The position numbers and the translations under genes were made by a program. A model generated the notes under the pieces. It was not told the DNA's origin and did no database searches. It saw nothing but the letters and a program-made list of their open reading frames with translations. A stretch of DNA of 64,000 nucleotides from Chromatiales bacterium (ex Bugula neritina AB1) (GTDB lineage Bacteria; Pseudomonadota; Gammaproteobacteria; Granulosicoccales; Granulosicoccaceae): NCBI GenBank assembly GCA_001730015.1, contig MDLA01000099.1, positions 1-64,000 on the forward strand, written 5' to 3'. Every line of letters begins with the position of its first letter. The stretch's first letter is position 1. Below are positions 1 to 8,357 of this stretch, piece by piece.

Positions 1-176
1 CGCTTTTCAGGTCGGATTCTGACGATTTTGGATCGCCGACCGCAAATATTGCACCGACATCCGTTTTTGTAGGGCTTGACATGGATCAACAGCACATTAT
101 CGCGTTTAAATTCAAGGTCGCGGATTTTTAGTTCTTTAAATTTGAGTAACTTTGCGATAGCGTTGTGGCCAGCCAT
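1..176 (-). CDS. ISL3-like transposase, N-terminal part, runs off left edge
   Basis: This frame is not in the ORF track because the window edge cuts it. It is open from an ATG at 174-176 to base 1 and reads MAGHNAIAKLLKFKELKIRD..., followed by HVKPYKNGCRCNICGRRSK. A short N-terminal segment, a HV-P-KN stretch and a CRCNICG zinc-binding pair are typical of the start of ISL3-family transposases, where the N-terminal zinc finger binds the element ends. The DDE catalytic part would lie to the left and is not visible. The ORF-track entry at 136..351 is a different frame over the same DNA and is not a gene. Family assignment is by motif memory only. Confidence 0.55.
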   Translation of the reverse strand, partial: MAGHNAIAKLLKFKELKIRDLEFKRDNVLLIHVKPYKNGCRCNICGRRSKIVRIRPEK

Positions 177-353
177 AGATTCGTTGTCCGATATTTGAGA
201 AGTGTGTCAACTCCAAGAGTATAGGGAATCTATGGCTACTCAAACCCTTCAAAATGAGCTGTAGCACAAAAATCTTGAGATTATTCAGTACTCTCCGACG
301 ACTGCTGAGCCAAGACCGCAGCCCAACAACCTGGTTCAGGATATCCTCCAAGC

Positions 354-1060
354 ATGACCTGTAAAGGCCAGGCCCGCTTTGCGGGTCGCTACTCGCGAGC
401 CTTGACAGGACAGGCTTGTAGGATGAGGGTTTACCATGCCGTTATGCTGAGGTCTCGTCTCGACGGAATTTGTACAAAAAACCAGTATAATCATCGTTGC
501 GAAACCCGGATTGACCCATTTTTAAAAAATCTGCACGATCGAGCAGTTCACCTTCAATTTGACCAACCCGACAGCAGGTTCGATGGTGGCGCTATTTCAC
601 TCAAAGCGGCAGACGAACGACTTCAGCTAACGGCATCCCTGGCCAGCTGTCTGCACGACAAACGTAATCCTGCCTATATCACCCATACTTATCAGGATCT
701 GTTGCGACAACGTGTTTATGGTTTAGCCTGTGGATACGAAGACTGCAACGATTCATCGAGGCTCAGAGCCGATCCAATTCATCGATTCGTTCTAGATCGT
801 GATCCAGTTGACGGTGATGAGTTGGCTTCGCAGGCAATCCTTTGTCGATTTGAGAATGCGATTGGTGTGAGATCCTGGATCGAATGTCAACCGAGTTAAC
901 TGAACGTGTAGTGGAGCATCATCGCAAATGTCTCGATGGAAAAGTCCATTAAATTACAATTGATATGAATCCCACTGACGACCCTACATATGGGCAACAG
1001 CGATTGGCTTTCTACAATTTACATTAGGGTAACTGGCGCTATGGGGCGATTGCGATACCG
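354..1060 (+). pseudogene. IS1380-family transposase remnant
   Basis: The frame from 354 to 899 contains FDGGAISLKAADERLQL and then RQRVYGLACGYEDCND, the N-terminal signature of IS1380-type transposases. After about position 880 the similarity moves to another frame, which reads LTERVVEHHRKCLDGKVH, a stop, ITIDMNPTDDPTYGQQRL, a second stop and GNWRYG. The DPTDDPTxGQQ-like block is the first catalytic Asp region of the family. At least one frameshift and two in-frame stops separate the pieces, and the C-terminal half (family length about 430 residues) is missing. The first 40 residues of the ORF are probably not coding. The element is inactive. Confidence 0.75.
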
Positions 1061-1188
1061 TATCGATACACGAGATAGGAAAGGGATCCGTCAACCCCAA
1101 CGCCCATCTCTGAAAAAATTTGGCATAGACATATATCCATGAAATCCATTCACGAGCACAGACAGTCTAATCCCAATAGACCTGACCC
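1061..1188. other. Intergenic debris after IS1380 remnant
   Basis: I see no gene here. The DNA probably continues the decayed insertion sequence up to the stop codon of the P-loop gene at 1189. Confidence 0.4.
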
Positions 1189-2988
1189 CTAACCCCATCT
1201 CCCAAGCGTATAGTGTTTTTCCTCTTCAACGCTGACAAACTGCTCTGAAATTTCACTCACACCCTGCGCTTTTTCTATAAACCCACAACGAGAAAAGACC
1301 TGTACCAGGCAATTCTCAGCGAGTAAATTATCCATATACCCTTTATCATACTCGACCAGTGCACCATGACTAAAGCGCGCATAGATCTTTGCCGTGTCTC
1401 GATCAGCAAAGGTGACATCATCAATCTTCCTGATGCACCGCAGTAAAAATTCTGCATTGGCACTGGTTTGCTGATCAGAAGCACTGAATATATCCTCAGG
1501 GCGGACGGCGTCTACATTTACCTTGCGATATCGATCTATATCGAGCATCAGGTTTACATCAAGGATAGTCAGGCGATTATTCCAGCCATAGGCCGCGGTT
1601 TTTGGTAACTCTCCCAGCGGAACATCGTTATCCAGAAATTCGAAATGAACCTGCTTTTCATCTGACATGACCCACGAAAAGAACAGTGCAGGCATGCCGG
1701 TAAATGCTTCAACGTTATGGAATAGCAGATCGTCAACGGCTTTATATCTGCCGGTGCTCTTGCCGCGCTTCCAGGCTCTTAGCACTGTCTCGGCCGGTGG
1801 CGTCACCATAAAAAACATGAATATACGATCGCCGAAACGCGACAACAACTTACTGTCGGAACTGCCTCCGCTATCGACACTGAAACTGTCGAAGCGAAAG
1901 CGATCAATCAGCAGGTGCGAAATTTCCCCGCGCGTGGCTTTTTCTGCCACATAGAGATCAAGCTTTTTATCTATGATCTCCAGCTCCTGTCCGGTCAGCA
2001 TGGCTGCGTACTTATAGTCTTCACCGAGTGAGTCGTAGTCTAGAAGATATTTACGCCAATAGTCCGGACTGATGAGTGCAAAGTCTTCCCATGGAACACC
2101 CAGCTTCTCCGCTAGTTGCGTCTGCTTTGGGCGTATTGTGCTTTTTCCAGAGGCTGAAGCACCTTTAACGTTCATAATGACGGGCTTGGCCTGCACCGGC
2201 AGGTATCGATAGCCTTCCTGTTGCACGGCAGTTTCTATAATTGGTTGCAGCTTTCTCCCGAGTTCCGCACTGCCATACTGGTTGCACACCTGATTTGTTG
2301 CGAGCCTTGCGATCAGATCGGGGTCGGGCAATATGCGGCCTCGGTGGGCGACGATTCCACCAACCACAGCGATCAGTGCTTTAAAACAGGATTTATTCAA
2401 ACACGGCTCTAACGCATCGTGCTGTTGCTGCCACTCAGATAAGGCCTGAATTTCTGCCAGCTCCTCGGGCGCTGCCTTTGGCTCTTTTCGTCTGCTATTG
2501 CCAGTCAGGCGCTGCAATAAAATCTGCCAGCTCGACTTACTGACCGGTAGTTCTGTCACCGCGGCTGGTCGGGCGAATATACACGATGATAATTGCGCCG
2601 ATATAAAATTACCGGCTTCGCTTTTAACCCGCTCAAATTCCGCCTGCAGAGACGGCAGTTCGGCTACCACATGGCTATTGTAGATGACGGCAACCATATC
2701 GCGCAGGTTAATACCGAGATCTTCATAGTTGGGACCGTCCGGAACGGAAAGATCAGCGCTCACTCTGACCAGCAATTCGTGTATTAATAATCGTTCCGGG
2801 CGGAAAGAGATCAGGTCACGCGGCTGTAAGCCGCAAAAGCCTGCAATTTCCTGTGCCTCCGGATACTGCACAAAGGCATTTTCCGACCGGTACAATGTAA
2901 CCTCAGGTTTCAGCGATGTTGGAATCGATGAATTAAGGCCGGGGCTCCATGCATTACAACCATCAGTCTGACCGGATGTGTCCTGCAT
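1189..2988 (-). CDS. Uncharacterised P-loop NTPase/kinase-like protein
   Basis: I do not recognise the family of this 599-residue protein. A clear Walker A motif, GASASGKST, sits near residues 276-284 after a beta-strand-like VIMNVK. It is followed by ALISPDYWRKYLL and a hydrophobic strand ending HLLIDRFRFDSF, a layout like zeta-toxin or polynucleotide-kinase-type P-loop phosphotransferases. The first 270 residues are mostly helical with no known motif. There is no signal peptide or membrane segment. The ATG at 2988 is preceded by AGGAGCT at good spacing. It lies only 35 bp downstream of tctA on the same strand, so it is probably cotranscribed with the TctCBA transporter. That coupling is the only clue to its job. 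Confidence 0.7.
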   Translation of the reverse strand: MQDTSGQTDGCNAWSPGLNSSIPTSLKPEVTLYRSENAFVQYPEAQEIAGFCGLQPRDLISFRPERLLIHELLVRVSADLSVPDGPNYEDLGINLRDMVAVIYNSHVVAELPSLQAEFERVKSEAGNFISAQLSSCIFARPAAVTELPVSKSSWQILLQRLTGNSRRKEPKAAPEELAEIQALSEWQQQHDALEPCLNKSCFKALIAVVGGIVAHRGRILPDPDLIARLATNQVCNQYGSAELGRKLQPIIETAVQQEGYRYLPVQAKPVIMNVKGASASGKSTIRPKQTQLAEKLGVPWEDFALISPDYWRKYLLDYDSLGEDYKYAAMLTGQELEIIDKKLDLYVAEKATRGEISHLLIDRFRFDSFSVDSGGSSDSKLLSRFGDRIFMFFMVTPPAETVLRAWKRGKSTGRYKAVDDLLFHNVEAFTGMPALFFSWVMSDEKQVHFEFLDNDVPLGELPKTAAYGWNNRLTILDVNLMLDIDRYRKVNVDAVRPEDIFSASDQQTSANAEFLLRCIRKIDDVTFADRDTAKIYARFSHGALVEYDKGYMDNLLAENCLVQVFSRCGFIEKAQGVSEISEQFVSVEEEKHYTLGRWG

Positions 2989-3023
2989 CTGGAGCTCCTG
3001 TACTGCCGGTTTGGTCCTGCGTA

Positions 3024-4580
3024 TTAAGCATCTGCCGGCTTACGCCGAAACAGCTTGAGCAACGGTAGAAAAATCAGTATCAGCGCTATAACAGTGATGG
3101 GCCCTGCGATTGGTCTGTTGAAGAAAATAGAAAAACTACCATCTGATAATAGCAGCGACTGGCGTAGCGTTGGCTCGGCAATCGGCCCCAGGACAATCGC
3201 CAGAACAGCCGGTGCGAGTGGGTAATCCAGAATACGCAAGAAATACGCACCCATGCCGAATATCAGCATTAGCCAGACATCAAACATATTCTGGTAGGCC
3301 GCATAAGTTCCTATAACGCTGAGTACAAAAATCATCGGCGCCAGAATGGTGAACGGCATCCGTAACATCCATAGAAAGACGGGGATAAACGCCAGGTTTA
3401 CCAGCACTGCGACAACGTTCGACACATAAAAGCTTCCAATCAGCGGCCAGACAAAATCAGGCTGTTCAGAGAAAAGCAATGGACCCGGTTGCAAACCCCA
3501 GATCACCATCCCGGCTAACAGCACCGCTGTGGTTGGTGACCCCGGGATACCGAGCGTCATCATCGGTAGCATGGCACCGGTAGAGGCGGAGTTATTGGCG
3601 GCCTCGGGAGCGGCTACCCCGTTGACATTGCCCTTGCCGTAGGAGTCTTTATCTTTAGACAGCATTTTGGTTACGCCATAAGACATCAACGAACCGGGTG
3701 TGGCACCCGCTGCTGGCAGAATACCAACAAAAAAGCCCAGCAAAGAACCGATCGTTGTGCCTTTCCAGGCCTTCGGGAAAGCACGTATTGCAGACATAAC
3801 CGATTTAAAATTCACGTTGGCTTCAGTCATTTTGACATCGCCGCGTGTTGAGTTGATTGTCCAGATCATCTCGCCGATACCATACACCCCGATGGCGAGC
3901 ACAAGAAACCGTATACCGTGTGAAAAGCCTGTGGTATCTATCCAGCCTTCGGTAAAGGCGAACAGATCGAGGGGATCACCGAACTGCAGGCGCGGCTCGC
4001 CGGTAATGATATCGAAACCAACGGTTGCCAATACCAGCCCCAGCGCTATAGAAATAATTGTTTTCGGGATATCGTCGCCGCCGAGTCCAATAAATGTTGA
4101 AAACGCGAGCAGCATCAGGGCAAAAATTTCCGGATTGCCGAATTTCAGTGCGACGGAGGCCAGCGGCGGCGCGAATGCAGTGAAAAATATATTCGCGACA
4201 GTGGCCCCGATGAACGATGCAATCGCAGCCGTAACCAATGCGCGCTCAGCGCGCCCCTGAAGGGCGAGCGGGCGGCCGTCGAAGGTTGTTGCTACCGCCG
4301 TTGATGCACCGGGAATACCAAGGGTTATAGACGATATAGCGCCGCCATACATCGCGCCATAATAAATTGCCGCCAGAAAAATCATCGGCGATGTTGCAGA
4401 GCCGGTGATGTCCTGGATTACAAAAGTAAACGGCAACAAAATAGCAACGCCATTAACTGAACCCAAGCCGGGCATGGCCCCGACAAATAAACCCACCACC
4501 ACCCCGACCATACACAAGGCGAGGTTTATCGGCTCCAGCGCCTGGAAGATACCGCCAACTAGAGATGAAATGATTTCCAT
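3024..4580 (-). CDS. tctA: Tripartite tricarboxylate transporter large permease TctA
   Basis: This is the large membrane subunit of a TTT-family transporter, which imports di/tricarboxylates or related organic acids using the proton or sodium gradient with a periplasmic binding protein. The sequence carries the family hallmarks: an N-terminal GLFVGAMPGLGSVNGVAILLP loop, an internal GILPAAGATPGSLMSYG repeat of the same loop, a TLGIPGSPTTAVLLAG segment and about a dozen hydrophobic helices. The ORF track starts it at 4652, inside tctB. I place the start at the ATG at 4578-4580 (MEIISSLVGG) because AAGGAGCT lies just upstream and the tctB stop is 10 bp away. That gives 518 residues, near the family's usual 500. 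It is third in tctC-tctB-tctA. Confidence 0.93.
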   Translation of the reverse strand: MEIISSLVGGIFQALEPINLALCMVGVVVGLFVGAMPGLGSVNGVAILLPFTFVIQDITGSATSPMIFLAAIYYGAMYGGAISSITLGIPGASTAVATTFDGRPLALQGRAERALVTAAIASFIGATVANIFFTAFAPPLASVALKFGNPEIFALMLLAFSTFIGLGGDDIPKTIISIALGLVLATVGFDIITGEPRLQFGDPLDLFAFTEGWIDTTGFSHGIRFLVLAIGVYGIGEMIWTINSTRGDVKMTEANVNFKSVMSAIRAFPKAWKGTTIGSLLGFFVGILPAAGATPGSLMSYGVTKMLSKDKDSYGKGNVNGVAAPEAANNSASTGAMLPMMTLGIPGSPTTAVLLAGMVIWGLQPGPLLFSEQPDFVWPLIGSFYVSNVVAVLVNLAFIPVFLWMLRMPFTILAPMIFVLSVIGTYAAYQNMFDVWLMLIFGMGAYFLRILDYPLAPAVLAIVLGPIAEPTLRQSLLLSDGSFSIFFNRPIAGPITVIALILIFLPLLKLFRRKPADA

Positions 4581-4590
4581 AACAGCTCCT

Positions 4591-5121
4591 TCAGAGAAAA
4601 ATATCGTAAAGAGGCAGAAACAACGGCTCGCTGATACCTTTCGGTAAAACAATCCGCATTGCTACATCAAAAAAGAAGAAGCAGAACACCGGTGTGCATA
4701 TCGATATGATTAACGTTCTGCGCCAGGCATGCTTACCGAGAAAGCGCAGGTAATAAACCAGAAAGAAAAAAATACCGAAATAAAACCCAAGCCACTCTAT
4801 CAGCCCCAGAAAGGCAAACAGACCACCACCGACCAGCAGCATCATGCGCCAGGCATAGCCGTCCATATAGGGTTCTTTGGATTGCGACGGCGGGGACGTT
4901 CGGCGCCACCAGTTAACCATAATCCAGATACTGGAAAAAAACATGGCCAGAGACAGCCAGAACGGCCAGAAACCGGAACCGGGCGTGCCGGTTTCATCAA
5001 ACCCGATATTATCAAATCGCGCGATATCAGGATCCCACGATGGTCCTTCACCGCTTTTCCACATCAGATACAACGACAATAGCGCAAGCACAAAGGCAGT
5101 GACTAATTCGGCGCGACGCAT
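4591..5121 (-). CDS. tctB: Tripartite tricarboxylate transporter small subunit TctB
   Basis: This is the small four-helix subunit that pairs with TctA in the inner membrane. Hydrophobic stretches are visible near the N-terminus (LVTAFVLALLSLYLMW), in the middle (GFWPFWLSLAMFFSSIWIM), and in two later segments including the Phe-rich LGFYFGIFFFLVYYLRF. The MRRAEL start at 5121 (176 residues) fits TctB proteins better than the track start at 5166, whose first 15 residues are polar; an AAAGGTTCC-like site precedes it. The gene lies between tctC, from which an intrinsic-terminator-like hairpin separates it, and tctA. Sequence conservation in TctB is low, so the call rests largely on topology and position. 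Confidence 0.88.
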   Translation of the reverse strand: MRRAELVTAFVLALLSLYLMWKSGEGPSWDPDIARFDNIGFDETGTPGSGFWPFWLSLAMFFSSIWIMVNWWRRTSPPSQSKEPYMDGYAWRMMLLVGGGLFAFLGLIEWLGFYFGIFFFLVYYLRFLGKHAWRRTLIISICTPVFCFFFFDVAMRIVLPKGISEPLFLPLYDIFL

Positions 5122-5193
5122 CGTACAGGAACCTTTAACTCGGAGTTTGTGACGTAGAAGAGCCACCGGTATCGGGGATTTTTTTTAAAAACA

Positions 5194-5215
5194 CCACGCT
5201 CTCAGCAGAGCGTGG
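5194..5215 (-). terminator. Hairpin with U-tract between tctC and tctB
   Basis: CCACGCTCT pairs with AGAGCGTGG across a 4-base loop. Read on the minus strand the stem is followed by TGTTTTTAAAAAAAAT. This looks like a partial intrinsic terminator that would let the binding protein be made in excess over the permease subunits. Confidence 0.75.
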
Positions 5216-5245
5216 CTTACTTGCTATACAACAGCACTTACCAGA

Positions 5246-6220
5246 CTACTTGATCGCGCCCGATGCTTTCAGAATACCTTCGTGACGAGTACGCTGAGTA
5301 TCCCAGTAACTGGCCAGATCAGAACCGGCCATGAAATCACCCATTAGCGATTTTTTGCTTTTATATTCCTGCCAGTCTGCTGAGTCGTAGACCTTGGTGA
5401 ACAAGTCAGTGAAGTATGCCAGGGCATCATCAGACATACCCGGTGCACCAACAACAGAACGCTGCATGAAGTAGGAGAAGTCGGAACCGGTTTCTTTTAA
5501 GGTGGGTACATCCGGGAACATGGGCAGGCGCTCGTCGGTAAATGCAACCAGCGGGATTACGTCGCCACTTTCGTAGAAACCCAACGCTTCTGAAGGGTTA
5601 TTCACTGAGCTGTCTATTTGCTCACCAGCCAGATCTTTAGCAACCGCTCCACCACCTTTGTACGGAATGTACTTGATCGACAGATCGTATGCGGTATTCA
5701 GATGATCAGTGATGATGTTGTCTTCTGAATTTTTACCGGTACCGCCCATCACCCAGCCTGAGCCGCGCTTCTGTGCTTCGGCTACGAATTCATCAAACGT
5801 ATTAATGCCTTCATTCTTGTGAACCCAAAGTAAAAAGGTATCTTCAGCCATACGCCCGACGGGTGCAAATTTCATGATGTCGACATTGAGGCCCGGTTGA
5901 CGCAACGGTGTGGTGAAAAAAGAGTTCAGCGTTACCATGATGGTGTGATCAGGGTCAGAAACACCATTCATGTGAACCAGCGCTTCTGCACCGGAACCTC
6001 CGGATTTATTAGTTGGAACCAGTGGCCGCGAAGCGAGATCTTCTTTCTCAACAATGGACTGCATCAGTCTGGCCATTTTATCGGCACCACCGCCTTTGCC
6101 TGCCATAATGACAAAGTCGACCGGCTTCACCGGCTCCCATGCCTGCGCTACACCTGTAACCGCTAATGCGGCAACACACATAGCTCCGGCACCTATTAGT
6201 TTTCGAAATGACATTGACAT
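5246..6220 (-). CDS. tctC: Tripartite tricarboxylate transporter binding protein TctC
   Basis: This is the periplasmic solute-binding protein of the TTT system. It has a signal peptide (MSMSFRKLIGAGAMCVAALAVTGVAQA, cleavage likely after AQA) and a mature start PVKPVDFVIMAGKGGGADKMAR, the family's first ligand-binding loop. Further family blocks are YIPYKGGGAVAKDLAGEQID and AFTDERLPMFPDVPTLKE. The track start at 6301 is too early. The ATG at 6218-6220 has AGAGAGGAAT directly upstream and begins the signal peptide. The ligand cannot be read from the sequence. It is first in the operon, and a MITE-like element sits 137 bp upstream of its start, in the region that should hold its promoter. Confidence 0.93.
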   Translation of the reverse strand: MSMSFRKLIGAGAMCVAALAVTGVAQAWEPVKPVDFVIMAGKGGGADKMARLMQSIVEKEDLASRPLVPTNKSGGSGAEALVHMNGVSDPDHTIMVTLNSFFTTPLRQPGLNVDIMKFAPVGRMAEDTFLLWVHKNEGINTFDEFVAEAQKRGSGWVMGGTGKNSEDNIITDHLNTAYDLSIKYIPYKGGGAVAKDLAGEQIDSSVNNPSEALGFYESGDVIPLVAFTDERLPMFPDVPTLKETGSDFSYFMQRSVVGAPGMSDDALAYFTDLFTKVYDSADWQEYKSKKSLMGDFMAGSDLASYWDTQRTRHEGILKASGAIK

Positions 6221-6356
6221 ATTCCTCTCTGTGTTGTGGAAGTCGCAGGTATTAAGGTATACCAGCGTTACTGTACTGCGCAAATACCTATCGTACTTCA
6301 AATGCAGCTTAAATTCTGTTCGAGCCGGTAGTATCAGTCGAACAGTTCACACATAG

Positions 6357-6546
6357 CCCGCATTATTCATGGAATTGACGGAATCCCACCTGATCTTTGA
6401 TTCCACAGAGAAATTTTTCTCTTGCAAAGATCAGTAAGCATTCGACGCGAGTAGAAAATGCCCTGTGAAAACCCTTGCCCTGAATAAATAAGGCCTACAT
6501 AAATAGGGTCTACAGGATACCCTCGCCGCCCCATGAATAATGCGGG
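6357..6546. mobile_element. MITE-like element, copy 1
   Basis: This is a 190 bp non-coding element bounded by perfect terminal inverted repeats CCCGCATTATTCATGG and CCATGAATAATGCGGG. A related copy in the same orientation lies at 22426-22599. The two share long internal blocks such as ATCTTTGATTCCACAGAGA and ATTCGACGCGAG. Copy 1 is longer because of an extra block near its right side (ATAAATAAGG...). No ORF spans it. A target-site duplication is not convincing. It lies between fhs and tctC. Confidence 0.75.
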
Positions 6547-6622
6547 TTAGTATTGATCCGGCCCACTGTGCAAAAAAAGAAATATCTGCACGGCGGGCCA
6601 GCCACTGCATTACTTGTTGTCT

Positions 6623-8302
6623 CTAGAACAGTCCGTCGATCTGGCCTTCTTCATTTAAGCGAATAACCTCTGCAGACGGCACTCTTGGAAGGCCGGGCAT
6701 TGTCATTATTGCACCGCAAATCACCACAATAAACCCGGCTCCTGCAGATAGCCGAACTTCCCGGACCGGAATACTGTGGCCAACCGGTGCGCCGCGCTCA
6801 TTCGGATCAGTTGAGAATGAATACTGCGTTTTAGCAATGCAAACGGGCAGATGACCATAGCCGGCTTCTTCCCAGGCTGTGAGCTGATCACGAATAGCCT
6901 GATCAGCCTGCACATCCTCTGCACGGTAGATTTTCCTGGCGATAGCTTCTATTTTTTCCATTAACGGAATGTCATCGCCGTATATTGGTGCAAAGTCAGC
7001 TTTGTCTTCGTCGATAATTTCCACAACGCGGCTGGCAAGATCTTTTGTGCCATCGGAGCCATGTGCCCAGTGCTTGCACACAACGGCCTCAGAACCCTGG
7101 CTGCTCACGTATTCTTTAACTGCAGCAATCTCTGCTTCGGTGTCGAGCGTGAAATGATTTATCGCAACAACCACCGGCACACCATATTGCTTGAGATTTT
7201 CTATATGGCGACCCAGATTCGCGCAGCCGCTGACAACCGCTTCAACGTTTTCTGAATTGAGGTCTTCTTTAGCCACACCGCCGTTCATCTTCATTGCACG
7301 TACTGTTGCAACAAGAACCACAGCTGATGGTGCGATGCCGGCCTTGCGACATTTAATATCGAGAAACTTCTCTGCTCCGAGATCTGCCCCGAAACCCGCT
7401 TCTGTAACAACATAATCGGCAAGCTTCAACGCCGTTTTGGTTGCTATCACTGAATTACAGCCGTGAGCAATATTTGCGAACGGCCCGCCGTGAACAAATG
7501 CCGGGTTATTTTCCAGTGTCTGCACCAGGTTAGGCTGCATCGCATCTTTCAATAGAACAGCCATCGCGCCATCGGCTTTTAAATCGCGGCAGTAGATAGG
7601 AGTCACTTTGTCGCGGCGGTAAGCGACAATAATATCACCGAGTCTTTTTTCAAGGTCTTCGAGGTCTGTCGCAAGACACAGTATTGCCATCACTTCAGAA
7701 GCTACGGTGATATCGAAACCAGCTTCCCGCGGAAAGCCATTGGTAGCGCCACCCAGGCTGGCGGTTATCTGCCGCAGTGCCCGGTCATTCATATCCATTA
7801 CACGCCGCCAGACCACACGTCGTGAATCTATTTCGAGTTCGTTACCCCAATAGATATGGTTGTCTATCATTGCGGCTAATAAATTGTGTGCGGAAGTTAT
7901 GGCATGGAAATCACCGGTGAAGTGCAGATTCATGTCTTCCATAGGTACAACCTGCGCATAGCCACCGCCTGCTGCCCCTCCTTTCATGCCGAAGCAGGGC
8001 CCGAGAGATGCTTCGCGAATACAAATCAAGGCGTTTTTGCCTATGGCATTCAAGCCATCGCCAAGCCCGACAGTTGTTGTTGTTTTACCTTCACCGGCGG
8101 GTGTCGGGTTTATTGCGGTAACCAGAATAAGCTTGCCGTCTTCGCGCCCTGCCTGGTCTTTGATAAAAGCTTCAGATACTTTGGCTTTATCGTGCCCGTA
8201 GGGAACCATTGATGTAGACGGAATACCGAGTTTTTTCCCGATTTCAAGAATCGGGAGCTTGCTCGCCTCGCGGGCGATTTCAATATCTGTTTTGACTGCC
8301 AT
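6623..8302 (-). CDS. fhs: Formate-tetrahydrofolate ligase
   Basis: This enzyme joins formate to tetrahydrofolate using ATP, giving 10-formyl-THF, and can run in reverse to yield ATP and formate. The 559-residue protein is full length for the family. It starts with the typical TDIEIA...[11 protein letters not shown] segment, has the ATP-binding loop TPAGEGKTT near residue 67, and carries [17 protein letters not shown] and the C-terminal [12 protein letters not shown] block. An AAGGTG site precedes the ATG. It lies 55 bp downstream of a formyltransferase of the 10-formyl-THF hydrolase type on the same strand, so the two should be cotranscribed. In marine bacteria such pairs oxidise C1 units from demethylations or supply formyl groups. 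Which direction dominates here cannot be read from the sequence. Confidence 0.97.
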   Translation of the reverse strand: MAVKTDIEIAREASKLPILEIGKKLGIPSTSMVPYGHDKAKVSEAFIKDQAGREDGKLILVTAINPTPAGEGKTTTTVGLGDGLNAIGKNALICIREASLGPCFGMKGGAAGGGYAQVVPMEDMNLHFTGDFHAITSAHNLLAAMIDNHIYWGNELEIDSRRVVWRRVMDMNDRALRQITASLGGATNGFPREAGFDITVASEVMAILCLATDLEDLEKRLGDIIVAYRRDKVTPIYCRDLKADGAMAVLLKDAMQPNLVQTLENNPAFVHGGPFANIAHGCNSVIATKTALKLADYVVTEAGFGADLGAEKFLDIKCRKAGIAPSAVVLVATVRAMKMNGGVAKEDLNSENVEAVVSGCANLGRHIENLKQYGVPVVVAINHFTLDTEAEIAAVKEYVSSQGSEAVVCKHWAHGSDGTKDLASRVVEIIDEDKADFAPIYGDDIPLMEKIEAIARKIYRAEDVQADQAIRDQLTAWEEAGYGHLPVCIAKTQYSFSTDPNERGAPVGHSIPVREVRLSAGAGFIVVICGAIMTMPGLPRVPSAEVIRLNEEGQIDGLF

Positions 8303-8357
8303 TTTAAAAAAGCACCTTGTTATTTACGAACCCAGGCTATCTGAGAGCCGAGGTCAT

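Noticed and set aside
136-351. 71-residue minus-strand ORF in the track
   Set aside because: A different frame over the same DNA encodes the ISL3-like transposase start with a zinc-binding motif; this frame has no features.
354-375. CCTGTAAAGGCC as left terminal repeat of the IS1380 element
   Set aside because: No matching inverted copy was found near 1060-1190, so the element ends cannot be set.
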